Shown here: positions 50,920-63,246 of the stretch, in pieces
Layout: the number at the start of each line of letters is the position of its first letter
Numbering within the stretch: position 1 is the first letter of the stretch
NCBI RefSeq assembly: GCF_029168945.1
Contig: NC_083602.1
Location: 48,793,442-48,857,441, forward strand
Reading direction: 5' to 3'
DNA from: Cannabis sativa
Taxonomy: Eukaryota > Streptophyta > Magnoliopsida > Rosales > Cannabaceae
DNA: 64,000 nucleotides
Program-made: the position numbers and the translations under genes
Notes under the pieces: model-generated
What the model saw: the letters and a program-made list of their open reading frames with translations, nothing else
Told to the model about the DNA's origin: nothing
The model's database searches: none

Positions 50920-53791
50920 CTATTCCCCCCTTAAAAGGATTTCGTCCCCGAAATCTAACCTGAATAACTCTGGATATTGAGCTCTCATATCTGACTCTAG
51001 CTCCCAGGTGGCTTCCTCCACCTTGCTGTTTCTCCAGAGAACTTTGACCAATGCTATGGTCTTATTCCGAAGGACTTTATCCTTTCTATCCAGGATCTGC
51101 ACTGGCTGTTCTTCGTAAGACATATCTGGCTGCAGTTCAAGGCTCTCATAACTGAGTATATGAGAGGGATCTGAAACGTATTTTCTCAGCATAGAGACAT
51201 GGAATACGTTGTGAACTGCTAATAGAGCTGGAGGCAATGCTAACCGGTATGCCACTTGACCTATCTTCTCGAGAATCTCGAAAGGTCCTGTAAGTTTAGG
51301 GCATAACTTGTCTCTTTTCCCGAAACGTTTGATCCCCTTCATTGGAGATACCCGTAAAAACACATGGTCCCCTACTCGGAACTCAACATCTCTGCGTTTC
51401 GGATCTGCGTAACTTTTCTGTCTACTCTGTGAGGCAAGCATTCTAGCTTTTATTTTCTCTATTGCCTCATTGGTCCGCTGTACTGACTCCGGACCTAAGT
51501 ATTTTCTCTCCCCTGTCTCATCCCAGTGGATGGGAGATCTACACTTCCTACAGTATAACAGTTCATAGGGAGCCATCCCTATCGTACTCTGATAATTGTT
51601 GTTGTAAGAAAATTCTATCAACGGTAGATATTTATTCCAAGAGCCTTCAAAATCCATAACACAGGCTCGTAACATGTCCTCCAATATCTGAATTGTCCTT
51701 TCGGACTGACCATCTGTCTGAGGATGGAATGCTGTACTGAATTTCAGTTTTGTACCCATTGCTCGCTGCAAACTCTGCCAAAACATGGAGGTGAACTTCG
51801 GATCTCTATCCGAAACTATAGACTTCGGTACCCCGTGAAGTCTTCCAATCTCTCTAACATACAATTCTGCCAACTGATCCACTGAAAAGGTTGTTCTAAC
51901 AGGCAGAAAATGAGCAGATTTCGTGAATCGATCCACCACAACCCAGATGGAATCGAACAAACCCGTGGTGCTAGGTAACCCGACCACGAAATCCATCGTG
52001 ATATCCTCGCACTTCCACTAAGGTAGGGTTAAGGGCTGCAACAACCCTGCTGGTCTCTGATGTTTAGCCTTAATCTGCTGACAAGTGAGGCATCTCGATA
52101 CGAATTCTACCAAATTCTTCTTCATACCGCTCCACCAGAAGTACGGTTTAAGATCCTGCTACATCTTAGTGGTGCCGGGATGCAGAGAATAAGGGGTAGA
52201 ATGAGCCTCCTCAAAGATCTCATTCCTGAGTTCCAAACTACTCGGAACACAAACCCTAGCTTTATACAGAAGCATCCCGTTGTCTGACACTGAGAAATCC
52301 CTGGCTTGACCAGCCAAAACCTCATCTCTGATTTTCATTAACTCTGGATGAGTCATCTGAGCGACTTTAATTCTTTCCAACAGATCAGATTGCAGCGTCA
52401 AGTTGTGAAGCTGACCTACCGCAAACTCGATGCTGGATCTAACCATGTCCTCAGCTAACTGAGGTGAGATCTGAATCATGCTAGCTACCTGCCCGGGACC
52501 CTTCCTGCTCAGGGGATCGGCCACTACATTGGCCTTCCCAGGGTGATAGAGAATCTCACAGTCGTAATCTTTCACTAATTCCAACCAGCGCCACTATCTC
52601 ACATTCAAATCTTTCTGAGTAAAGAAATATTTGAGACTTTTATGGTCGGTATAAATTTCACACCTTTCTCCGTAAAGGTAATGCTGCCAGATCTTCAATG
52701 CAAAAACTACCGCGGCCAACTCTAGACCATGAGTCAGGTATCGCTGTTCATAATCCTTTAACTGACGGGAGGCATAAGCGATAACGCGATCGGCTTGCAT
52801 CAGCACACACCCCAGACCCTGTCTGGATGCATCGCAATAAACTACAAATTTCTCGTTGTCTGAAGGCAAAGCTAGCACTGGAGCGGTAATAAATCTCTGT
52901 TTTAGCTCCTGGAAACTAGCTTCGCACTTATCTGACCAGACAAACTGCTGATTCTTCTTGGTAAGTTCGGTTAAGGGTGTTGAAATCTTAGAAAACCCTT
53001 CCACGAACCTACGATAATACCCGGCTAAACCCAAGAAGCTTCTAATTTCTGTCACTGTCTTCGGCCTCGGCCAATCCCTGACGGATTCTATCTTCCCGGG
53101 ATCCACCTTGATCCCATCTTTGCTAATGATGTGCCCTAAGAAGGACACCTGAGATAGCCAGAATTCACATTTCTTAAATTTGGCATAAAGCTTGTGTTCC
53201 CGAAGCCGTTGCAAAACCATCTGAAGATGTAATTCATGCTCCTCTTCTGATTGAGAGTACACAAGGATGTCGTCGATAAACACAATCACACAAATATCGA
53301 GGAAATCCTTGAATACTCTATTCATCAAATCCATAAACACTGTAGGAGCATTGGTTAGTCCGAACGACATAACCAAGAATTCGTAATGTCCATATCTAGT
53401 ACGGAAAGCCGTCTTCGGAATGTCCTCCTCTCGGATTTTCAACTGATGATAACCCGAGCGGAGATCAATCTTGGAAAAGACCGTCTTCCCCTGAAGTTGT
53501 TCGAACAGATCATCGATCCTAGGTAGTGGATATTTATTCTTCACTGTTAGCTTGTTTAACTCCCGATAATCGATGCACATCCTCATAGTTCCATCTTTCT
53601 TCTTGACGAACAGAACCGGAGCTCCCCAGGGTGACACACTAGGCCGAATAAACCCAATGTCAAGCAACCCCTGAAGCTGAATCTTTAATTCCTTAAGTTC
53701 AGCTGGAGCCATTCTATACGGAGCCTTGGAAACCGGTTCCACTCCTGGTGCCAAATCTATAACGAAGTCAATCTCCCGCTGAGGTGGTAAC
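50920..53791 (-). pseudogene. E1 pol: RT, RNase H, integrase, chromodomain, with three TAG stops
   Basis: From right to left the minus strand encodes [16 protein letters not shown], the RT active site [11 protein letters not shown], RNase H ([11 protein letters not shown]), integrase ([31 protein letters not shown]) and a C-terminal chromodomain-like [13 protein letters not shown]. This places it among Tekay/Del chromoviruses. All pieces share one frame, but TAG codons interrupt it near 52585, 52156 and 52018; they stand where the E2 pol has Gln (in MRQRRW), Tyr (in MYQDLK) and Glu (in PEWKWED). The frame ends LLRGE at 50920 inside the polypurine tract. The 5' part is cut off by E2 at 53792. 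Confidence 0.9.
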
Positions 53792-56038
53792 TGTAACACC
53801 CTAACTAACTTAGGCGTATTACGTGATTTTCAAACATACTGTGCAGCTCGTTGCTAATCAACGAGGTTTATGGAAAAACGTGATTAATTAAAATTTTGCT
53901 TTTTAATTAAACTTATAAAACAATATTACAAAAGACTCGGGACCCCGATTATAAAATTATTTACAAAAAGTTTTAACTGTTTAACTGTTACATAAAATAA
54001 AGGTCGTCTAAGGACCAGTTACAAAAATCAGCCTTGCTGTCCCGAGGATTGTACGCTCCAGGCCTAACCGCCCCGACATGTACAATCTCATAGCCTCGCT
54101 CACGGTCCATCAGCTATAGCCTTGCCTTTACCTACACATACACGTAAACTGTGAGTCGACAGACTCAGTAAGAAAAGCATAATAATACTCATACATAATT
54201 CTAACTGCCGTGTCCAACACGATACTGAGTCCCGCTACTGCCATGTCCAACATGGTACTGAGCCACTACTGCCATGTCCAACATGGTACTGAGTTTTGAA
54301 CGTTCACAGGGATGGTACTATTGACAAGTATCCTCCTGATCGGTCAAACCGGTCATACTTCGGCTGCTGGTCATACTCCAGCCTGTACGGACGGGATAGG
54401 TCAATAGCATGGAACCACCAACCAAATGTCAGCCTGATCGGTCGAACCGGTCATACTCCGGCTGCTGGTCATACTCCAGCCTGTACCGACGTGACAGGGT
54501 TGGATGGTTCGAAGCCAATATACATAACTAATGTAATCTAATAGGCTTCCTACATGCACGCTAAACATGTAATCTACATATGCATACTGTTATACTAATC
54601 TTACCTGGATTCCGAATTCAGGTGTGCCGGTCAACCTGACTGGAACTTTAGCTGAGTGGCGGATTACTGGCTCCTAAACCAAAAAAATCACAACGCTATA
54701 AGTGACACGCTAAATCACTTCCCGGGGACTTAAACTAGGAACTAAAAGTTTCCCTATCGATCAAAACCATGGCAATACCCCTTAAAACATAAAAACGAGG
54801 AAAACTAGGGTTTCTGAAAATTCCCCAACCGGTAGACCGGTTGCCCAACCAGAATTCCGGTTCTGGGAAATTCAGGACCCCCATCCGGAATTCCGGATGC
54901 ACAACCGGAATTCCGGTTCCTCGCAGGCAGCAACATCAAATTTTCATAACTTGCTCAAATCAACCCCAAATCACTTCAAACTTTCCAGACCTGTTCTATA
55001 CCTTCCCTAGAACATATCCAAGGCATCAAAACAACCCAGAAACCTCAAACACGAAAAATGCCATTGGAGCTCAAGCTTTGAGTTCTAAACTCAAACTTGA
55101 GCAAAACCACCTAATCATGCATTCCACTAGCTTAATTCTACTTAATCAAGCTTATCTAAGCCTCTGAAAGCAATTAACAACAACAACAATAACTAAGAAA
55201 CAGATTCACAACATTTTCTTCCAAAAATCACATTTTTGCATAGAAAACTCAAAGCTTTAAACAACCTAACTAACATGCTTCAAACAGTTCATTTAACTTC
55301 AATTAGACATGCTTTATACCACAGAAAACATCCACAACATACAGCAGCAACAACAATTAAAAACATCATGCATGCATCACCATTTTCATCATTTTTTTCA
55401 AGAATTTAAAGAAGGAAGAACAAGGGCTAACCTAGCTTGCAATGGCCCTTAAGATGAGATGAATCAACAAGCAAAAATCAGTGAAGAAAGCCAGCTCCTT
55501 GCTGCTCAAATGCTTGGCCGAAATAGAGAGGAAAGAAAAAGAGAGTGTTTTTGAAAGCTTTTCCTCAATTTTTTTCTAAGTGTTAAGTTTTGAAAAATAA
55601 ACTAAAGCCACATATCATAACCATTTATTCAGCCAAATAATACTAAAAATAAACATTTACTTTTCAAATAAAAAGTCACTAAAAGACAAAACACTAATGG
55701 GGCAAAAAGACCATTTTGCCCCTCCACCATAAAATCACATAAATCATACTAAAGGGGTATTTTTGGGAAATTCTAAATTCCCGGCCATTCCCGACATTCC
55801 CAATGTCTAAAACCCGTCCCAAACTAATAACATGCTAAGTTGTGATTTCTACTGAGCCAACGCCGAGTTCCAAAATACCGGGCACCGGAAATGCAAAATA
55901 TGAAAACTTCTAAATAACATAACCATGCATTTCTGAATTCCATAAATAACAGTAATAAATTATTTAAATAGCTATAAATAATTTCATAATTAATCATAAT
56001 TAACTGATAATTTCCAAATTAACTAAGCGGGCTTTACA
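53792..56038 (-). mobile_element. 3' LTR of E2
   Basis: It is 2247 bp, from TGTAACACCC to GCTTTACA. It shares private variants with the 63247-64000 LTR (for example CATACTTCGGCTGCTGG and CTGTACGGACGGG), which confirms the pair. Confidence 0.9.
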
Positions 56039-56039
56039 A

Positions 56040-59000
56040 CTATCCCCCCCTTAAAAGGATTTCGTCCCCGAAATCTAACCTGAATAACTCTGGATATTGA
56101 GCTCTCATATCTGACTCTAGCTCCCAGGTGGCTTCCTCCACCTTGCTGTTTCTCCAGAGAACCTTGACCAATGCTATGGTCTTATTCCGAAGGACTTTAT
56201 CCTTTCTATCCAGGATCTGCACTGGCTGTTCCTCATAAGTCATGTCTGGCTGAAGCTGAAGACTCTCATAACTGAGTATATGAGAGGGGTCTGAAACGTA
56301 TTTTCTCAACATCGAGACATGGAATACGTTGTGAACTGCTGATAAGGCTGGAGGCAATGCTAACCGATATGCCACTTGACCTATCTTCTCGAGAATCTCG
56401 AAAGGTCCTGTAAATCTAGGGCATAACTTGCCTCTTTTCTCGAAACGTTTAATCCCCTTCATCGGAGATACCCGTAAAAACACATGTTCCCCTACTTGGA
56501 ACTCAACATCTCTGCGTTTTGGATCTGCGTAACTCTTCTGTCTGCTCTTTGAGGCAAGCATTCTAGCTTTTATCTTCTCTATTGCCTCATTGGTCCGCTG
56601 CACTGACTCTGGACCTAGGTATTTCCTTTCCCCTGTCTCATCCCAGTGGATAGGGGATCTACATTTCCTACCGTACAACAGTTCATAGGGAGCCATCCCT
56701 ATTGTACTCTGATAACTGTTGTTGTACGCAAATTCTATCAACGGTAGATATTTATTCCATGAGCCTTCAAAGTCCATAACACAGGCTCTCAACATGTCCT
56801 CCAATATCTGAATTGTCCTTTCGGACTGACCATCTGTCTGAGGATGGAATGCTGTACTAAATTTCAGCTTTGTACCCATTGCCCGTTGCAAACTTTGCCA
56901 AAATTTGGAGGTGAACTTCGGATCCCTGTCCGAAACTATAGACTTCGGTACCCCGTGAAGTCTTACTATCTCTCTGACGTACAGTTCTGCCAACTGATCC
57001 ACTGAAAATGTTGTTCTAACCGGCAGAAAATGAGCAGATTTCGTAAATCGGTCCACCACTACCCAGATGGAATCAAATAAACCCGTGGTCCTAGGTAACC
57101 CGACCACAAAATCCATCGTAATATCCTCCCATTTCCATTCTGGTAGGGTTAGAGGCTGCAATAACCCTGCTGGTCTCTGATGTTCATCCTTAATCTGCTG
57201 ACAAGTGAGGCATCTCGATACGAATTCTACCAAATTCTTCTTCATACCGCTCCACCAGAAGTACGGTTTCAAATCTTGGTACATCTTAGTGGTGTCGGGA
57301 TGCAGAGAATATGGGGTAGAATGAGCCTCCTCAAAGATCTCATTTCTAAGTTCCACACTGTTCGGAACACAAACCCTGGCTTTATACAAAAGCATCCCAC
57401 TGTCTGACACTGAAAAGTCCTTGGCTTGACCAGCCAACACCTCATCTCGGATCTTCACTAACTCCGGATCTGTCATCTGAGCGACTTTTATTCTTCCTAA
57501 CAGATCAGATTGCAGCGTTAAGTTGTGAAGCTGACCTACCACAAACTCAATGCTGGATCTAACCATATCCTCTGCTAGCTGAGGTGAGATCTGAATCATA
57601 TTAGCTACTTGCCCGGGACCCTTTCTGCTCAGGGCATCGGCCACTACATTGGCTTTTCCGGGATGATAGAGGATCTCACAATCGTAATCCTTTACTAATT
57701 CCAACCAACGCCTTTGTCTCATGTTCAAATCTTTCTGAGTAAAGAAATACTTGAGACTTTTATTGTAACACCCTAACTAACATAGGCGTATTACGTGATT
57801 TTTAAACATACTGTGCAGCTCGTTGCTAATCAACGAGGTTTATGGAAAAACGTGATTAATTAAAATTTTGCTTTTTAATTAAACTTATAAAACAATATTA
57901 CAAAAGACTCGGGATCCCGATTATAAAATTATTTACAAAAAGTTTTAACTGTTTAACTGTTACATAAAATAAAGGTCGTCTAACGACCAGCTACAAAAAT
58001 CAGCCTTACTAACCCGAGGATCGTACGCTCCAGGCCTAACCGCCCCGACATGTACAATCTTCACAAGCTCGCTCACGGCCCATCAGCTTTAGCCTTGCCT
58101 TTACCTACACATAAACGTAAACTGTGAGTCGACAGACTCAGTAAGAAAAGCATAATAATACTCATACATAATTCTAATTTCCGTGTCCAACACGATACTG
58201 AGTCCCGCTACTGCCATGTCCAACATGGTACTGAGCCACTACTGCCATGTCCAACATGGTACTGAGTTTTGAACGTTCACAGGGACGGTACTATTGACAA
58301 GTATCCTCCTGATCGGTCGAACCGGCCATACTCCGGCTACTGGTCATACTCCAGCCTGTACCGACGGGATAGGTCAATAGCATGGAACCACCAACCAAAT
58401 GTCAGCCTGATCGGTCGAACCGGTCATACTCCGGCTGCTGGTCATACTCCAGCCTGTACCGACGTGACAGGGTTGGATGGTTCGAAGCCAATATACATAA
58501 CTAATGTAATCTAACAGGCTTCCTACATGCACGCTAAACATGTAATCTACATATGCATACTGTTATACTAATCTTACCTGGATTCCGAATTCAGGTGTGC
58601 CGGTCAACCTGACTGGAACTGTAGCTGAGCGGCGGATTACTGGCTCCTAAACCATAAAAATCACAACGCTATAAGTGACACGCTAAATCACTTCCCGGGG
58701 ACTAAAACTAGGAACTAAAAGTTTCCCTATCGATAAAAAGCATGGCAATACCCCTAAAAACATAAAAACGAGGAAAAACACGGGTTCTGAAAATTCCCCA
58801 ACCGGCAGACCGGTTGCCCAACTAGAATTCCGGTTCCGGGAATTACTAGACCCTCATCCGGAATTCCGGTTGCCCAACCGGAATTCCGGTTCCTCGCAGG
58901 AATTTTTCAAAAATTCATAACTCGATCAATTCTAACCCAAATCATACAAGATCTTCCAGACCTGTTCTATATGCCCCAAATAACCATTCAAAGGTAACAA

Positions 59001-61543
59001 AATCACCCAGAACTCACAGAATCACAAAACATTATTAAAGACCAAGCTTTGAGTTCCAAAACTCAAACTTGGTTAGAATCCACTAACATGCAATCAAACT
59101 AGATCAAACCTACATAATTATGCATAACTAAGCCTCTGAAAACAAACAAGAACAACAGCAACAACATAGTAGCAGATTACACAACATTTCTTCAAAAACC
59201 ATAACTATTAAGCTTAAAAATTCCAAACTTTGAACAACACACTAGCATGCATTAAAACCTAGCTAATTCATTCAATTAAAACCTAATCAAGCTTCTGCAA
59301 ACAACAATTAAACACAGCAACAACATACTCAAATAATCATGCATTTACTCAATTTTTTCATCAAAAATCTCAAGAAACAAGGTAGAGAATTCACATAAAG
59401 AAATACCTCAACAAAGGATTACTAGAGCCTGCAAACCAAGCTTGAATCACCACGAAAAACCCAGCTCTTGAACCCCAAGCTTTCAGCCGAAAAAGAGAGA
59501 GAGAAAAAGCTTTCCAATTTTCTATTTTTTAAACTTTGAAATTTTGTAAAATAAACTAATAAATCACTTAACATATATTAACCTTATTTTAGCAAAGTAG
59601 TAAGCATTTAACATGTCTTTTTCAATTAAATAAAATCACTAAAAGACAAAATATCATTGGGGCAAAAAGACCATTTTGCCCCTCCACACTAAAATCACAT
59701 AAAACACACTAAAGGGGTATTTTGGGAAATTCTAAATTCCCGGCCATTCCCGACATTCCCAATGTCTAAAACCCGTCCCCAAACTACTAACAAACTAGGT
59801 TGTGATTTCTACTGAGCCAAACGCCGAGTTCCAAAATACCGGGCACCGGAAATGCAAAATATGAAAACTACTGAATAACATAACCATGCATTTCTGAATT
59901 CCATAAATAACAGTATAATAAATTATTTAAATAGCTATAAATAATTTCATAATTAATCATAATTAACTGATAATTTCCAAATTAACTAAGCGGGCTTTAC
60001 ATTTATGGTCGGTATAGATCTCACACTTCTCCCCATACAGGTAATGCCGCCAAATCTTCAGTGCAAAAACCACTGCGGCTAATTCTAAATCATGAGTCGG
60101 GTATCGCTGTTCATAATCCTTTAACTGACGGGAGGCATAAGCGATGACCCGATCGGCTTGCATCAATACACACCCCAAACCCTGTTTGGATGCGTCACAG
60201 TATACTACGAACTTCTCCTTGTCCGAAGGCAAAGCTAGCACTGGAGCAGTAATCAACCTTTGTTTCAGCTCCTGAAAACTAGCTTCACATTTATCTGACC
60301 AGATAAATCGCTGATTCTTCTTTGTAAGCTCGGTTAGGGGCATTGAAATTTTGGAGAACCCTTCCACGAACCTACGGTAGTACCCGGCTAAACCCAAGAA
60401 GCTTCTGATCTCTGTCACTGTCTTCGGTCTCGGCCAATCCCTGACGGATTCAATCTTCCCGGGATCCACCTTGATCCCATCCTTGCTCACAATGTGCCCT
60501 AGGAAGGACACCTGAGATAGCCAGAACTCACATTTCTTGAACTTGGCATAAAGCTTATGTTCTCGAAGCCGTTGCAGTACCATCTGAAGATGTAACTCAT
60601 GCTCCTCTTCTGATTGAGAGTACACGAGGATGTCGTCGATAAACACAATCACACAGATATCGAGGAAATCCTTGAATACTCTATTCATCAGGTCCATGAA
60701 TGCTGCAGGAGCATTGGTTAGTCCGAATGACATAACTAGAAACTCGTAATGTCCATACCTAGTGCGGAAGGCCGTCTTCGGAATGTCCTCCTCTCGGATT
60801 CTCAACTGATGATAACCCGAGCGGAGATCAATCTTAGAAAAGACCGTCTTCCCCTGAAGCTGATCGAACAAGTCATCGATCCTCAGTAATGGATATTTAT
60901 TTTTCACCGTCAGCTTGTTCAACTCCCTGTAGTCGATGCACATCCTCATAGATCCATCCTTCTTCTTGACGAATAAAACTGGGGCTCCCCAGGGTGACAC
61001 ACTGGGCCGAATGAACCCTATGTCAAGCAACCCTTGGAGCTGAATCTTTAATTCCTTAAGTTCAGCTGGAGCCATCCTATACGGGGCTTTGGACACCGGT
61101 TCCACTCCTGGTGCCAAGTCTATCACGAAATCAATCTCCCGCTGAGGTGGTAACCCTGGAAGTTCTTCGGGAAAAACGTCCAAAAATTCCCGAACCACTC
61201 TGATGTCCTCTGGCCGAATGGTATCTGGCCGAGTGGTGTCCACCACCACGGCCAGAAACCCTAAGCAACCGCCGTGCAACAATTCCCTCGCTGACATAGC
61301 CGAGATCACCGGGATCCGAGATCCCTGAACTGAACCAACAAATACAAATGGTTCCTCACTTTCCGGTTGGAAGACCACCATCTTCCTTTTACAATCAATG
61401 CTCGCCGAATATTTAGATAGGAAATCCATTCCTAAAATAATATCGAATTCGACTAAACTCATCTCTATCAGATCAGCACTTAACTCTCTACCATCTATCC
61501 TGATCGGCATAGACCTAATCCACCTATTGGAGATAACCAATTC
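56040..61543 (-). pseudogene. E2 pol: protease end, RT, RNase H, integrase, chromodomain, split by solo LTR
   Basis: Two open stretches, 61543-60002 and 57763-56040, join in frame across the TTTAT duplication left by E3. In order: a protease tail with [15 protein letters not shown] with [23 protein letters not shown] and [11 protein letters not shown]; RNase H with [30 protein letters not shown] and EIYTDHK; then, after E3, [10 protein letters not shown], a zinc-binding CLTCQQIK, integrase [21 protein letters not shown] and [12 protein letters not shown]; and a chromodomain-like [13 protein letters not shown]. The end LLRGG lies in the polypurine tract. No other stop is present in this part. 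Without E3 the pol frame would look intact from RT to the end; the protein as it stands is truncated after EIYTDHK. Confidence 0.9.
57764..60001 (-). mobile_element. Solo Tekay LTR E3 inside E2 pol
   Basis: It is 2238 bp with TG...CA ends (TGTAACACCC to GCTTTACA), flanked by TTTAT at 57759-57763 and 60002-60006. It interrupts the RNase H region of E2; E1 shows the empty site near 52640 (ACTTTTATGGTCGG). No internal region is present, so a full element was reduced to one LTR by recombination between its two LTRs. Confidence 0.95.
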
Positions 61544-62964
61544 TCACCGGAGTAACAGGGTTCCAAACCCTGATTCATATCTATCATAGGGTCTACCCAA
61601 TTTACTAAAGACTCTGGCCGCCACATAAGAATGTGTAGCCCCAGAATCAAACAGCACTGAATATAGCGAGTTGTTAATAAAAAGCTGACCTGTGACAACT
61701 GATGGGCTGGCATACGCATCGGCTGCGTGATAGCGAACACCACAGGCTGGAGTGGGTATCGCCGGAGCTCTCGGTGCCTGCGAGTCGGGCTGGGGACAGT
61801 CCCTCTTGAAGTGTCCGGGCATGCCACAATGAAAGCATCCCTGACCTTTGCACTCACCCCGATGGTGCCTCTTGCAGCTAGGGCACTCGGGATAGGAGAA
61901 TCGGGTCTCAGTACCACCCGGACGACTCCTCGTGCAGTTCCCCAGAACCTCTTGTTCTGACTCGAGCCACCGGAAGCAGTGGGTGCTCTCTTCCTCTGAT
62001 CAATGGCCGAACCACTACTCCCCCTGCTATAGCCTGATGCAGGAGGGGTAGGAGCCCCGCCACTAACCGAGATCTTGGCGGATTCGACATACACCCCACT
62101 GCGCCCTCAGCTCGCAGTGCCTTCTCCACCATCTGAGCATAGGTGGTGCTGTCGTCAGTGGTGATCATCAAGTCATGCCTAATCCTGGCATTCAACCCGT
62201 CCAGATACTTCTCCTTCTTGCTGAAGTCGGTCGACACAATTCCCGAGGCTAACCTCGCCAGCCGATCAACCGAGTAGTATACTCAGTGACGCTCATGTTC
62301 TCACGCTGGGTCAGGTGAGCGAACTCTTTCCTCTTGGCGCTTCTGACCGCCTCGTTGTAGTACTTTGCATTAAAGAGTTCCTGGAACCTTTCCCAGGTCA
62401 TGGTGGTGACGTCATGGATCTGAGACACCATGTCCCACCAGACCAGCGCGTCCTCCTGGAACTGGAATGTGGCGCATACCACTCTATCGTTACCGGTGAC
62501 ACCCATGAAATTCAGAATTTTGGTGATCACCGTCAGCCATTGCTCGGCTTTCATTACGTCCGGACCTCCCAGGAAAACCGGAGGTGCTTGCTTCCGGAAC
62601 CGCTCATACAGAGGTTCCAATCTATGGGCCGCCACCACTATCTCGGCACAGGCGGCGAGGGCGGGTGCCACTTTGGAACTATGGGCACCGGGCTGCAGGA
62701 GCACCCTGCTGTCTCAACCTCTGAATCTCGAGGTCTTGTTCTTTGATCCGGGCTTGCATTTCCGCAAACTGCAACTCCCGGTCCCGAGCTCCCGATCGGC
62801 TGGGGGAGCACAGGCGCCCGTGGTGGGTTCTCATCACCCCGACCACGAGCCCTGCCTCGGGGACCTCTACCTCGGCCCCTAGCAGGTGGGGGAAACTGAG
62901 CTCCCTGTCCTTGGTTCGACCCTACAGAGTTGCCCTGACTCCTGGTAGTCCGCCTGGCATCCAT
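61544..62964 (-). pseudogene. E2 gag and protease, frameshifted
   Basis: It starts MDARRTTRSQGN at 62964, 266 bases after the primer site, with an Arg/Gly-rich region (RGRGRGPRGRARGRG). The gag core (PVFLGGPDVMKAEQWL, WWDMVSQIHDVTTMTWERF, FAHLTQRENMSVTEY) is in a second frame. A third frame has YLDGLNARIRHDLM. Two zinc knuckles follow, the second CFHCGMPGHFKRDC. The protease begins LFDSGATHSYVA (catalytic Asp in DSG) and closes with a stop at 61544. Frames change at about 62700, 62245, 62095 and again before 61822, so no single protein can be made. Some shifts could be sequencing errors. Confidence 0.85.
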
Positions 62965-63230
62965 CTAGTTAGAACCGCCTGCGAAACCAAGAGTTGGCAT
63001 ATCAGGTCGTATTCAAGGAGAGCTTACTAATGCCGCTTAATTTGGAAATTAAAAACGAAACATGCGCCTATTCTACTATCAGGCTACTAACATGCTTCCT
63101 AACAGGCTTTTCTTTTTCATAACTGAATAAAATAAACTACTAAAGCAATAAAGGCTTACTGAACCGTGAAACGAGCTAACTGCTGATGATGATTGTACAT
63201 GTCGTGACGATCTTCGGAAGACAACCTAGC

Positions 63231-63243
63231 GGCTCTGATACCA
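63231..63243 (-). promoter_or_regulatory. tRNA-iMet primer-binding site of E2
   Basis: The minus strand reads TGGTATCAGAGCC, three bases from the 5' LTR. Canonical for Tekay elements. Confidence 0.9.
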
Positions 63244-63246
63244 AAT

